64,000 bases of DNA from Steromphala cineraria (Eukaryota; Mollusca; Gastropoda; Trochida; Trochidae), in contig OU744735.1 in NCBI GenBank assembly GCA_916613615.1, positions 57,404,082-57,468,081 on the forward strand, written 5' to 3'. The notes under the pieces were generated by a model that was given only the letters and a program-made list of their open reading frames with translations, searched no databases and was not told the DNA's origin. The position numbers and the translations under genes are program-made. Of the stretch, positions 39,301 through 47,000 are shown piece by piece. The stretch's first letter is position 1. Each line of letters begins with the position of its first letter.

Positions 39301-40399
39301 CACCCTTTGCATTCAAATACTCACATGTCTAACTATTCTAGATTTAATCACTGCAATTTCACACAATTATTAGAAATGAGAAAGACCTGTGTTGTTACTT
39401 TTCCAGGTATATATGTGAGAAACAATTTAAGATAAACGTGGATAAAACGTAGGTAGAACACATATCCTCATTAACAAAGGGTGAATGTTGTATGTTTTAT
39501 CTGAATTTACCTTTTGTTCTCACTATAATCAGGGACTTATTAATGAAGTTCCTGCTATAATGAGACACTTTACTTTGTTAGTTTAGTTTATGATATTTGA
39601 CTATGATTCCATGACTTTTCTCCCTCTGTTACTCTGCCTACTCACCATATATAGCATAAGGATCGTTACGACCAGAAGTGGACGATGCAAACTTGTCGCT
39701 TGTGGACGGCGGTCGTTGATCTCTCGTCTCTCCACTGGGAGCGATCACTCTCTCTCGCTGCCAGTTCTTGAGCTCATGCAGGACCCGCCCACCCTTCGTC
39801 CGGTCGCGTGGCGGAACATCTGGGGGTGCCAGTTCCGAGGTCTTCCTGAACTGGGTGGGTCTGTCGGGTCTTGGGGGTGGTCTGTACAGATCCGCTGAAC
39901 TAGTGTGTATGTTGTCACTCTGTGTAGGGTTAGTGTAGGAACTACGGTAATTGGCGTTATTAGGTTTAACAGCCGTCACAGGGGGTGCGTGTTGGGGGAT
40001 ATATCTGGAAGTCTGGGGAGGGGGTTGAGACTGAACCCGTGGGGGTGGGTCCCCCTTACCCCGTAACTCCCCCCTCGATATGTGGTGACCGGGTCCACGG
40101 TTCTCTTTACCAGACGCCCCCGTACCGTTGACAGCTTTGTTTCTGAGGAGGGCGAGTTTTAGTCCTGACACGAATTTACTAAAACTGAGAAGTCCATTTG
40201 GAGGGGTGACTTTTCTCAGGGCCTCCACGACCCCAAACGGTAAACCCTTGACTCCGTTCTCGCTCCACCGGGATTCAATGTCACACAGTCGCACATATCC
40301 GCTCCTTGTCTCGTCCAGAATCTCAAACAGTATCCTCAGGGACGACACAAACTGCTTCGGCAACCCGTCGCCTCCGTCCGTGTTGTCAGACAACGACAT
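11266..40399 (-). CDS. SAPCD2: Suppressor APC domain-containing protein 2
   Basis: Complete coding region on the minus strand: exons 40399-39646, 17619-17444, 15077-14934, 14292-14191, 13180-13079 and 11388-11266 (stop TAA). Phases agree at every junction and give 466 residues (human protein about 390). Residues about 10-86 (DGLPKQFVSSLRILFEILDE to FSKFVSGLKLALL) are the EF-hand-like Suppressor APC domain. Residues 90-240 are proline-rich and low complexity. Exon 2 carries ARRHTLSSGLDYN, and exons 3-6 form the C-terminal coiled coil (IKRMKQFEEERDMLLQGLEI, REWYRKQI). Vertebrate SAPCD2 is a cell-cycle protein that antagonises LGN/NuMA in spindle orientation and affects Wnt/APC signalling. That role is inferred here. 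An in-frame ATG 12 codons upstream (40435) is an alternative start. Intron 1 is 22 kb. Confidence 0.95.
11389..13078 (-). other. SAPCD2 intron 5 with a near-identical tandem duplication
   Basis: Most of the intron is featureless AT-rich DNA. At about 12656-13020 a unit of close to 200 bp is present twice. It includes GCACCACTAGATTGATTGA, GTCAGGGTATGTGTATGAGG and AATGCTGAAATAGCAACCCT. The second copy ends about 60 bp before exon 5 but does not include its edge. Confidence 0.75.
13251..13479 (-). mobile_element. tRNA-derived SINE in SAPCD2 intron 4
   Basis: Read on the minus strand it starts CGGGGACGTAGCTCAGTGG (box A, TAGCTCAGTGGTAGAG) and has box B GGGTTCGATTCCC about 40 nt later. A body of about 150 bp follows, then a terminal (TTA)n tail at 13251-13266. 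The order of head, body and simple-repeat tail is that of a SINE, not of a functional tRNA: no acceptor-stem partner follows box B. It lies in the same orientation as the gene. Confidence 0.88.
14055..14169. mobile_element. 115-bp MITE-like hairpin in SAPCD2 intron 3
   Basis: Terminal inverted repeat TGAAGGGTTCAGGG at the left and CCCTGAACCCTTCA at the right, with about 87 bp between. It lies 21 bp from exon 4, next to its donor. Confidence 0.75.
14293..14933 (-). other. SAPCD2 intron 3 remainder, nothing recognised
   Basis: Contains a T-run near 14790 and no supported gene or repeat family. Confidence 0.5.
15060..15410 (-). repeat. Fivefold tandem copy of SAPCD2 exon 3 acceptor with (CT)n tract
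   Basis: On the minus strand each copy is a (CT)n tract, an AG, then ATAAAGCGTATGAAGCAGTT, which is the start of exon 3 (IKRMKQF). The true exon begins at 15077. Complete copies would begin at 15124, 15181, 15234 and 15281, and a degenerate sixth lies near 15400. Spacings of 47, 57, 53 and 47 bp differ only by the length of the (GA/CT) run. After the copied exon start each spurious copy continues GACATTTCATCTCTC instead of GAGGAGGAG. Confidence 0.95.
15731..17385. repeat. 49-bp minisatellite, about 33 copies, SAPCD2 intron 2
   Basis: The unit starts ACCAACAAGGGACAAACAAC, then (A/T)AAGTGGTCTCC and AGTTGGTGAGA, ending AGGAAG or TGGGAG. It runs without gaps except one 2-bp insertion near 16950, and a scrambled tail lies at 17352-17385. 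Two alternating variants (CAAAG or CTAAG) suggest local copying of blocks. Because 49 is not divisible by three, long open frames on the minus strand pass through all frames and are by-products of the repeat. The right end is about 60 bp from exon 2. Confidence 0.97.
17969..19579. mobile_element. Non-autonomous DNA transposon with nested repeat, TTTAAAGGGGCAGTAGCACG termini
   Basis: The left end TTTAAAGGGGCAGTAGCACG is answered by CGTGCTACTGCCCCTTTAAA at the right. About 150 bp of subterminal sequence (TTTAGCATTAACGTAC, TTTTAAAATATAAA) is shared with the small copy at 47890-48086. The interior between about 18225 and 19490 is a second repeat, possibly an insertion bounded by AGCAGCCCC and GGGGCTGCT. 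No transposase is seen. Confidence 0.88.
18300..19400. repeat. About 430-bp repeat units rich in TGACCTTGACCTTTGACC
   Basis: Blocks with TCTCATGACCTTGACCTTTG, TGACCTTGCTGTGACCTTGA, TTCATAGCACAAAAACTTTT and CAAGTTATCGCGTTTA recur with a period of about 430 bp. Eight short clusters of direct TGACC(T) half-sites are visible, at about 18308, 18430, 18582, 18714, 18869, 19014, 19141 and 19304. Confidence 0.88.
19960..20420. repeat. Diverged tandem repeat with GAATACCCT motifs
   Basis: ATGGTGAATACCCT, CTAACTTCATTATATCTT and TTTCCTTACTGAATA recur two or three times with a period of about 145 bp. Non-coding. Confidence 0.6.
20600..21234. mobile_element. Non-autonomous element with internal 146-bp repeats and (GGAC)n
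   Basis: Ends TAGCTCATCAGGCTTGA and TTCAGGCCTGATGAACTA form an imperfect inverted repeat. The interior has about 2.3 copies of a 146-bp unit (GGCCCTTAATTGGGGTCACA, CAGCTCTCTAGAGTCATTGG), then AAGTTTACGGACGACGGACG and a GGAC-rich run. The same AGTTTACGGACGGACGG ending occurs at 33690-33740. Confidence 0.75.
21440..21750. repeat. About 88-bp tandem repeat, three to four copies
   Basis: Core CCTAACAACAGATATTAATC, CTCATTATAATATT, GACTGAAATGTAAA and CAAATGACAGCTCT. Copies are close to identical. No coding potential. Confidence 0.88.
21858..21920 (+). mobile_element. tRNA-like fragment (SINE relic)
   Basis: GGGATGTAGCTCAGTGGATA resembles a tRNA 5' half with box A, and GCTAGATTCCTGG about 40 nt later is a decayed box B. 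Probably a SINE remnant. Confidence 0.45.
21921..23964. other. SAPCD2 intron 1 segment, little recognised
   Basis: There is a short run of ACATCACATCCAGC-type repeats at about 21970-22080. Box B-like GGTTGGAATC with upstream tRNA-like sequence near 23710-23765 may be another SINE relic. Otherwise nothing is supported. Confidence 0.4.
23965..24135. repeat. Palindromic repeat related to 6292-6364
   Basis: TTCTTTGTTCATTGTATGC is followed after about 60 bp by its inverted copy GCATACAATGAACAAGAAA. Within the loop, ACACAGATACTTGTGTC is a second inverted repeat. Confidence 0.75.
24707..26847. mobile_element. 2.1-kb non-autonomous DNA transposon, AATAGGGCCCGTAAGT termini
   Basis: Left AATAGGGCCCGTAAGT and right ACTTACGGGCCCTATT are inverted copies, and TTCCGGTGAC occurs shortly inside both ends in opposite orientation. 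The 2-kb interior is AT-rich, with no frame resembling a transposase. Target site duplication is not clear. Confidence 0.7.
26922..27065. mobile_element. 144-bp long palindrome, MITE-like
   Basis: Outer arms are perfectly complementary for about 37 nt (AGAATAACCAACGAGGTACG then AGTGATTACGGGATATC). The inner arms remain largely paired, with TCGAAATAATGTTCA matching TGAACATTATTTTGA, and almost no loop remains. Flanks are TA-rich, compatible with a TA target. Confidence 0.88.
27066..28207. other. SAPCD2 intron 1 segment, nothing recognised
   Basis: An 88-codon frame at 27084-27350 resembles nothing known and has no splice or promoter support. The stretch from about 28000 starts a diverged repeat (ATCAATGAAACGT, CTACCATAAT) that continues at 28780-29150 on the other side of a LINE. 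Confidence 0.45.
28208..28772 (-). mobile_element. 5'-truncated non-LTR retrotransposon, reverse transcriptase C-terminal end
   Basis: The minus strand reads RGLPIYQFRELLPILTNKHL, then VYSACVRSVLLYGSETWAVS, RLRWLGHIER and GRPKLSWEDLVKRDRKTLK before a stop at about 28258. LLYGSETW and RWLGHIER are hallmarks of the region after the reverse transcriptase domain in many non-LTR elements. The 3' end is a (GAT/ATG)n run (28210-28231), as in RTE-like elements. Direct repeats GTCCTCT at 28201-28207 and 28773-28779 look like the target site duplication. About 565 bp of the element remain. The frame is open but truncated, so the copy is dead. Confidence 0.9.
28773..30499. other. SAPCD2 intron 1 segment with diverged about 190-bp repeats
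   Basis: CCATAAT.GA.AGA, TATCATCAGCTCATTCTCTC and TCAATGAAACGT motifs recur to about 29150, interrupted by the LINE just upstream. From 29150 to 30499 nothing is recognised. Confidence 0.5.
30500..33781. mobile_element. Large decayed repeat element ending in (GGAC)n
   Basis: AGCTCACCTT at 30500 and AAGGTGAGCT at 33772 are inverted. The last 730 bp contain four copies of an about 130-bp unit (CAATATGGCTGCCATGGCGG, CATCTTGGATTCTCAAAACT, GGTATAACATACTACAATTT), followed by AGTTTACGGACGGACGGACG. Similar units are scattered upstream (30560, 30720, 31650), so the whole may be one old element. Two further diverged copies of a roughly 450-bp segment lie at 31860-32340 and 32430-32830. The outer boundaries are uncertain. 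Confidence 0.5.
33782..34720. other. SAPCD2 intron 1 segment, nothing recognised
   Basis: AT-rich sequence without supported features. Confidence 0.5.
34721..34935. repeat. Tandem duplication, about 110 bp
   Basis: Two copies share AATATATGAAT.TACAAC, AATACACGA.G.AACCTAG and AGTAACTATGTAGGGT. Confidence 0.82.
35320..36200. repeat. Diverged about 115-bp tandem repeat, seven to eight copies
   Basis: Copies share GTTGATGTGGGTTAATT, TACTCAATAAT, GGCT.CATAGCAAA, ACAATATGG and AATGAGGTACTGGGT with frequent indels. An old minisatellite. Confidence 0.85.
36201..39645. other. SAPCD2 intron 1 segment with one tandem duplication and a SINE relic
   Basis: A unit of about 225 bp is duplicated at 37740-38130 (AGATTCTATTT, AAGAATAATCC, TGCAAAACCATGC, GTACATTTGAACA). 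CCCGGTAACTCTAAAATA is doubled at 36959-36995. The tRNA-like TCAGCTCATTTGGTAGAGCA at 39201-39220 is a probable SINE box A relic. The remainder shows nothing. Confidence 0.55.
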
Positions 40400-40453
40400 T
40401 TTGAAAATATTTATGTCAGTTTTCTTTTTTTCCACCTGGAGCCATCATCTGCT

Positions 40454-40582
40454 TTCGAAGACCTGTCAGTATAAGTATTGCGCTCTCTGATTGGTCGAAG
40501 GACCCCCATACTTGCAATAACAACGTCGTTGATTGGTTACCTGCCGAGTCTTCACATGTGCTTTCATCTGTCTGTTGATTGG
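40454..40582 (-). promoter_or_regulatory. SAPCD2 promoter: CHR-like site and three CCAAT boxes
   Basis: On the minus strand three CCAAT boxes (CCAATCA at 40494-40490 and 40536-40532, CCAATCAAC at 40582-40578) lie upstream of TTCGAA at 40459-40454, about 55 bp before the ATG. CCAAT boxes at roughly helical multiples upstream of a TTYGAA cell-cycle homology region are the known layout of DREAM/MMB-controlled G2/M genes bound by NF-Y. No TATA box is seen. The transcription start is not defined by sequence alone. Confidence 0.55.
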
Positions 40583-41628
40583 ATTATTTGTAGACGAATA
40601 CAACCTTACTGCAGAACCAAGGTAGCTTAGAACAGCGAAGCACAGTCAGCGCTTCTTTTAACCTGTGTCGATGCACTTATATTTTTGTTAGGAATTTGAT
40701 ATGTTATTCTTAGAAATTCGTTGGTAGTCTGATAATACCTGGTATGTAATAACTTATAACAACCGGCAATTTAACGCATCGGTTGTCGTGTTGTAACATG
40801 TTGAACATATGATAAAATATGTAATACATTTTGCTCGGTCGTACAACACTTTAACACCACAAAGACTAAAATGTATCACATTTTGTTACATTACAATTTC
40901 TTCATTCACCAACAATATTTATCATTAAATTCGAGGCAATTTCGTCGAGTACAATCGTATGTTACACACTTTGACCAATTACATATAGTATAAGTATATT
41001 TTTCATATAAATAATTTTTTTTATTAGATATTGAATATAACCAATGTTCTTTTAGGAATAGTTATTTGAAAAAATATATGACAATATATCAGTAGATGTA
41101 AAAATTTATAAAGCACTCTCCATATTGATGTTACGTCATTAATTAATTTCACGTATTAACAATGCATTAAAATGACAGTAAACGTACATATAACTGAAAT
41201 GTATTTAGAAAGAGGAAGAATTTTCAATAAGACCTAAAGAAGTTTAAAAACCATTAGGAATGCATCAATTCGAAATTAAAAAATACTTAATTAATATTAA
41301 ATTAAAATCATATGCGAATAAATCTTTTACTTTACAATTACTTTCGGTGTATAGTTGATTTGTATCAAAAGGAATAAGAATCCGTTTATTTGTAAGATTT
41401 ATTACTGAATGAAATCAGAAAGTTGTACTAAGAATCAATAATCATGTTTTTTTTAAAATTGAAATACAAAGTTTATACATATATATATGAATATAATTAT
41501 AACATGATTATTTCACATCTAATTTCAAATATGTTAAATAGGAAAACAATTTGTTGTTACGGATTTAACAATTTCATTCACGGCTTCTTCTTGAATTTTG
41601 TTTCCACGAACAAATACCACGACAGGAC
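40583..41628. other. Intergenic, nothing recognised
   Basis: AT-rich spacer between the divergent SAPCD2 and GH10-type genes. Confidence 0.5.
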
Positions 41629-41717
41629 CAATCTAAATAAATTTAGATCAACAGATTTTTTTTCATATTGTTGTATGACCAAATATAAAACCTGTTGATC
41701 TTAATTTATTTAGATTG
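41629..41717. mobile_element. 89-bp MITE with 9-bp target site duplication
   Basis: CAATCTAAATAAATTTAGAT at the left is answered by ATCTTAATTTATTTAGATTG at the right, with stems running to CAACAG/CTGTTG. Direct repeats CGACAGGAC at 41620-41628 and 41718-41726 flank it exactly. A 9-bp duplication is typical of Mutator-like elements. Confidence 0.92.
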
Positions 41718-41726
41718 CGACAGGAC

Positions 41727-42821
41727 TGTCCCTTTAAATAGCTCTTTAAAATGGCTTATTTCGACTTCAAATTTATAAGATTTGAAATCTAGAAATCTGA
41801 TAAAAATAAGATGTTATCAACAATAATATCCTTGAAATTATTTTGTTAACGCGACTGACCAACTACAAACAACAAGCAAAGAAGTCGTTTTAATCGTCCT
41901 ACTCGTAAGGTGGGTGTAAAATCCTTAAAATTCCGTATTCACTTGCAAGATAAGATGCACTGTACTTATGTTGAGAGAAATTTCATTTGACAAATTGCAG
42001 GAGCAAGCGTTTCACCCAAAAGCAGCTCTATCTTGCATGTGTACTTTCACTATGCGATTCCATTGCCTCCCCTGAATGAATAAAGCGTGTTAAAAGAATA
42101 TTGGTTGCTAGAGGTTTTTGCTTGATACTCGATAGTTTAGACCACTACAAAGGATCGGGTCGAGGAAGGAGATGTTTCACCTCTGAAGATAGTACATTTG
42201 GCATAAGTAAAATGTTTATTGGTGATAATTTGGGATGATAATTACATTAAATAAATTTGCTACTGCCTCGAGATCTTTATAGATAGCTCCAGCATAAAAT
42301 TATTTGGTCATCATGAAACTTTTACATATTCAGTATATGTCGTATCCCTTTTCAGCAAGTTCCTATACTTTTGAATAACCTTTTCTGATTCGTATTCCTG
42401 TAGATGTAGATGATAGAAAATGTCATTTAAAAAAATTACAACTCCCCGTATATTTTTCGAAAGACCCGAAACACATATTTGTCAAATGTATAATGTTTAA
42501 ACTGCTTAATAACAAACATAAAAAGTTGATTACAGAGTCATTAAAAAATTGCAATATTATGACTGGCCCCCTTTGGAAATATCTCAACGTAAATGCGCTT
42601 CAATTTTGATAGAAATACAACGATTTAATCATTAAATAATTAGAAATTGTTTTTCTTGATAAATAACATGTCCAGATAACATGTCATTCCCCGTGACTTT
42701 GTTAGTTATTGTGTAAATATAATTGCTGAGGATTTCGCGACTGTATTGTGTCAAAACAAAACCCCAGCGGGATTCTTTATTATTCAACAACGAGAATGAT
42801 TTTCAAATCAGATTTTTAATT
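41727..42821. other. Intergenic, nothing recognised
   Basis: No supported gene, RNA or repeat. Confidence 0.5.
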
Positions 42822-43581
42822 AGGTCTTCAAGACAAAGTCTGGAAGACCTATTGTTTTTATCCGATTTCTTCAATTCGCCCAAACTTGGCATGCAGATAC
42901 CCCTTACCCTGGAATCGACATGCGAAGCTTTTGGGCGAAATCGACTGGTACATTAAAGGTCCAGGTCGAATCCAAAATCGAAAATTTAACATTGATTTTT
43001 TTTTCAAAATGCACTTAGAGACTTGAATTTTTTTTAAAAGATGCGCAATGAAAAATAACGAAAAAAAGTAAATCATGGCAAATTTGTAGGTCACGTGGTT
43101 CGGCCGCCATCTTGCTTTTAGTGCAATTTTCACCGCTTGCAGACCCCAACCGCCTTTGACAATCTTCTCCTCTGAAGATACTTGTACTAGAGAGCTGAAA
43201 TTCATACTGAATGTAGCTGAAGTATTGTAGATCTATTTGAATTCTTAAAGTTGTAAGACCTAACCTTTATACTTTTTGTGCTGTGACCTTTCAAAGTTGA
43301 CCAAAATCTGAAAATCGCCAACTTCAAGGGCAGATAACTCAAAAACCAGACCATAGAACTTAATGATTTTTGCATGAGACTTAGACATTAGTCACATAAA
43401 AGAATAAAATCGCTCGCGAACAGTCATTTCCGGTCAGGAGGAAGTGTCAAACTTTGCAATTTAAAAAGTGATGTTTTGGTCGGTATGTTTTAAACCTCTT
43501 TAACAAACATGCATGTGAAGGTCAAACATGCATGTGAAGGTCAAACAGTATGTGAAGGTCAAACAGGAATCTTGAAGACCT
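42822..43581. mobile_element. 760-bp element with AGGTCTTCAAGA inverted termini
   Basis: AGGTCTTCAAGA at 42822-42833 and TCTTGAAGACCT at 43570-43581 form a perfect 12-bp terminal inverted repeat. A 19-bp unit (GCATGTGAAGGTCAAACAT) is repeated three times just inside the right end (43508-43562). No transposase is present. Confidence 0.75.
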
Positions 43582-44040
43582 AAGTACTGCCACGGCAGTC
43601 CTAGTTCTATTTTAATGTTACAATATAACTTTTTTATAAATCCCTAGTAGATTGTTTACACATAACATCAGAAGTGAATTATAGGGGAAAACGGTATTCT
43701 TAACGTTGAGGTGCTGGAACATGAAAGACACTTTTATTGATACAAAGATACCCATTTTCTTCAAAATCGTCACTGATTCTTAAACAAATTTATTTGAAAA
43801 CAAAAACTAAATTCTATAATGAAACATATTTGTTGACCAACACATGTACATGTGAATAAAACCTTTAAAAGGAACATTACACTGACACCGAAATGTGCTT
43901 ATATGTCACAAACTGTTTGTCGGACACCATGTATCACATGCCCACGGATAAACACTACAGAGATAAGATATTATGTAAAGCTCGTTCAAGATAAGAACTC
44001 GGTAGCACCAGACCAGACTGAGCCAGAAAGTTGATACAGA
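43582..44040 (+). other. Upstream region of the GH10-type gene
   Basis: No TATA box at a plausible distance is obvious. A segment at 43882-43910 (TGTGCTTATATGTCACA and flanks) matches the end of exon 1 and its tandem copies at about 22 of 28 positions, apparently an isolated relic of that repeat upstream of the gene. Confidence 0.4.
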
Positions 44041-47000
44041 ATGTTGATACAGGTCCTTCTGCTCGTTGTGCTGCTCGGTACGGGATCTTGTCAGAGTCTA
44101 CTGAAGAATGGGGACTTCGAGAAGCCGACATCAAGCCATGACTGGCGCTGTCACCAGTGTACGATAACGCAGTCTTCAGACGCGTACCACAGACACCACA
44201 GTGTGCTTATATCTCACAGGTAAGTATTATAGTACTACAGACACCACAGTGTGCTTATATCTCACAGGTGAGTATTGTAGTACTACAGGCACCGCAGTGT
44301 GCTTATATCTCACAGGTAAGTATTATAGTACCACAGACACCACAGTGTGCTTATATCTCACAGGTAAGTATTATATAGTACCACAGACACCACAGTGTGC
44401 TTATATCTCACAGGTGAGTATTATAGTACCACAGAGACCACGGTGTGCTTATATCTCACAGGTAAGTATCATAGTACCACATACACCACAGTGTGCTTAT
44501 ATCTCACAGGTGAGTATTATAGTACCACAGGCACCACAGTGTGCTTATATCTCACAGGTAAGTATTATAGTACTACAGACACCACAGTGTGCTTATATCT
44601 CACAGGTTAGTATTATAGTACCACAGAGACCACGGTGTGCTTATATCTCACAGGTTAGTATTATAGTACCACAGGCACGTCAGTGTGCTTAAATCTCACA
44701 GGTAAGTATTGTAGTACAACAAACACCACAGTGTGCTTATATCTCACAGGTGAGTATTATAGTACCACAGGCACCACAGTGTGCCTATATCTCACAGGTG
44801 AGTATTGTAATACCATGGCTTGAGGTTCCAGTCGCGCTGATGATTCCTGACAGTTCTTGAACTAATAGGCCTGAAGCTTTGAAAGGCAGTATATGCTGCA
44901 CTTTGGAACCGATTTCTGAGATATGTGAGCCTGATATGGTTGTCCTGACAGCGAAGACACTAAGACGGTATACTATATGTATTACCATACTGTGACCTCT
45001 CTTACATGCCAACGTAAACGATTATCTTGTGCTAGGCGTAGTATCATGTCATTAAATGAGATGCCCCCAAAAAAGGAGTAATTTGGTTAGCGCATGTGCA
45101 TGTACGTGGAAGAACCGTTGGAGACACATGCATTATCAAATTATATCATCTGTAAAATCAATAAAAATAATGCCAAAAACAGTTATTTTTTACCCTTTAT
45201 AGAAACTACTTTGCGTGCAATCTTTCCGTTAAAGCTTGGTTTGCCAACATTCTATCAACAATGTTGCAGGTCAAAACCCAAGACATTGTACCAGACCGTT
45301 TCTGTCGTGCCCGGAAAGCGTTACTTCTTCCAAGCCTATACAAAACTACAAAGCCTCCATCCCGGCTACCTCTACCATGGCATTGACGTCTACGTTCAGA
45401 GGCGAGACTCCACCGGTGAGGCAATGGTTCGAGGCACCGTTGCTTGTTATCTTCATGTTATCTAAGGCCAAGTATAATTTTTTTGAGCGTTAAAAACAAC
45501 CTTCTCTACCAATTCCGGATATATGTAGGTGTAACGTACAGCAAAGAATATGATGGGGTCCCGTAGCTTAACTTAACTCTGACAGTTCAATTGATAACGC
45601 TCTACTTAATTTAAAGGGATTGTGTTACAAATGGAATGACTATATATGTTTACCTTACCACGAAGAGCGATGTACAGTTCCTTGCTACATGTTACCATGT
45701 TTCTTGTTCCTTGTAAGTAGTTAAGTTCTTTCAATCGACTATCCCTAGTCTGTGCTATAAGTTTTATTATGGGGCGTTGAAAATTGTCATTTCTGCTGTG
45801 TTTGAAACTGAAATAGGTAAAAATACGTGACGTGACAACATCATAAAAAGCAAATAAAATCATTTGATCAACCTTTAAAACGAACAACATAAGAAAGAGG
45901 TCTTTTTTCCCAACTTCCAGGTAAAACTGTCAACGACATCGTGGGCAGATCCCCCTACAACCAGCTTGGTACTGGCTGGCATGCTATCGGCGGGGACTAC
46001 CTGGTGCCTCAAGGTGGGTGGAGGGCGTGTAGTGTATCTAGTTGAGTCCATGACAACTTCTCCAGCAAGGCATAACTCCTACCAGCGTCTATCATTGGTT
46101 ACTTCAAGCCTTGCTGCGTTGTATCACAATTCGTTGTTTGAAAGCAACGCCTTTATCGGAGATTATTAGCAACATCCAGAGGGTTTCTGATTGTATTATC
46201 AACGTTGTATAAAGGACAGGGTCAGTTAGTGGGCACACAACAATTGATGAGTTGCAGCAAGGTTTAAATTGTCAAGTATTTGAGACTTGGGCGAGTTGCA
46301 CCTTGAGGAGAAAGTTAAACCATGCTTGAAAGTGTAACAGTGACGGCGGAACTGAAGTGGTGTTCTCAGAACCAGACTAGCGTTATTGGACGTTAGATAG
46401 ATAATCTTAGTCCCGAAAATAAGCGAAGCATTGATTAAAAAATGAATTAAGACAGGTCAATGTAATAATACCAAAAACTCAAGTTTGCCGGTCTTTTACT
46501 AACCTCAGCTACGCCTCAGTTAATACACAAACTAGTCGTATACATATAACAGGGCAAATATGGAGATATTGTGTCACTATGTTCCAGGTACAAAGAGTAT
46601 TGACATTGTAATCAACGTGGACCCGGTAGATGTGGAGTTTCTCATCGATGACGCCGTCTTGGAAGAGATCCCGACCCTCAAGGACTTCAAGACTCAAGCT
46701 GATGCCAGGATAGAAACCCACAGGAAGGCTAACCTTACAATAAGGTACACTTTATCTTAGGTCTTGGTGGTATACCCGTATAACACCTACAGCATTGTCA
46801 TTAATGAATGTTACTTATAACCGGTAAAGGAGAAATTTTAACTGTTAAAGGGGCACTTTGTGGTTTGTATGGTTTTCTACGTGGTTGTGCTACCCTGTCA
46901 AAACAACAACAATGTTGATATTGAATAAATTCATGTAAGACTATAACGGAGGAACGGACGATTAAATCAGATGAAACATTAACTGTTGAAAAGACAACTG

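Noticed and set aside
44157..44692. Repeat protein from the 48-bp array (CAYISQVSIIVPQ repeats)
   Set aside because: The frame differs from the signal-peptide exon and is open because 48 is divisible by three. The array holds consensus splice donors and lies in an intron.
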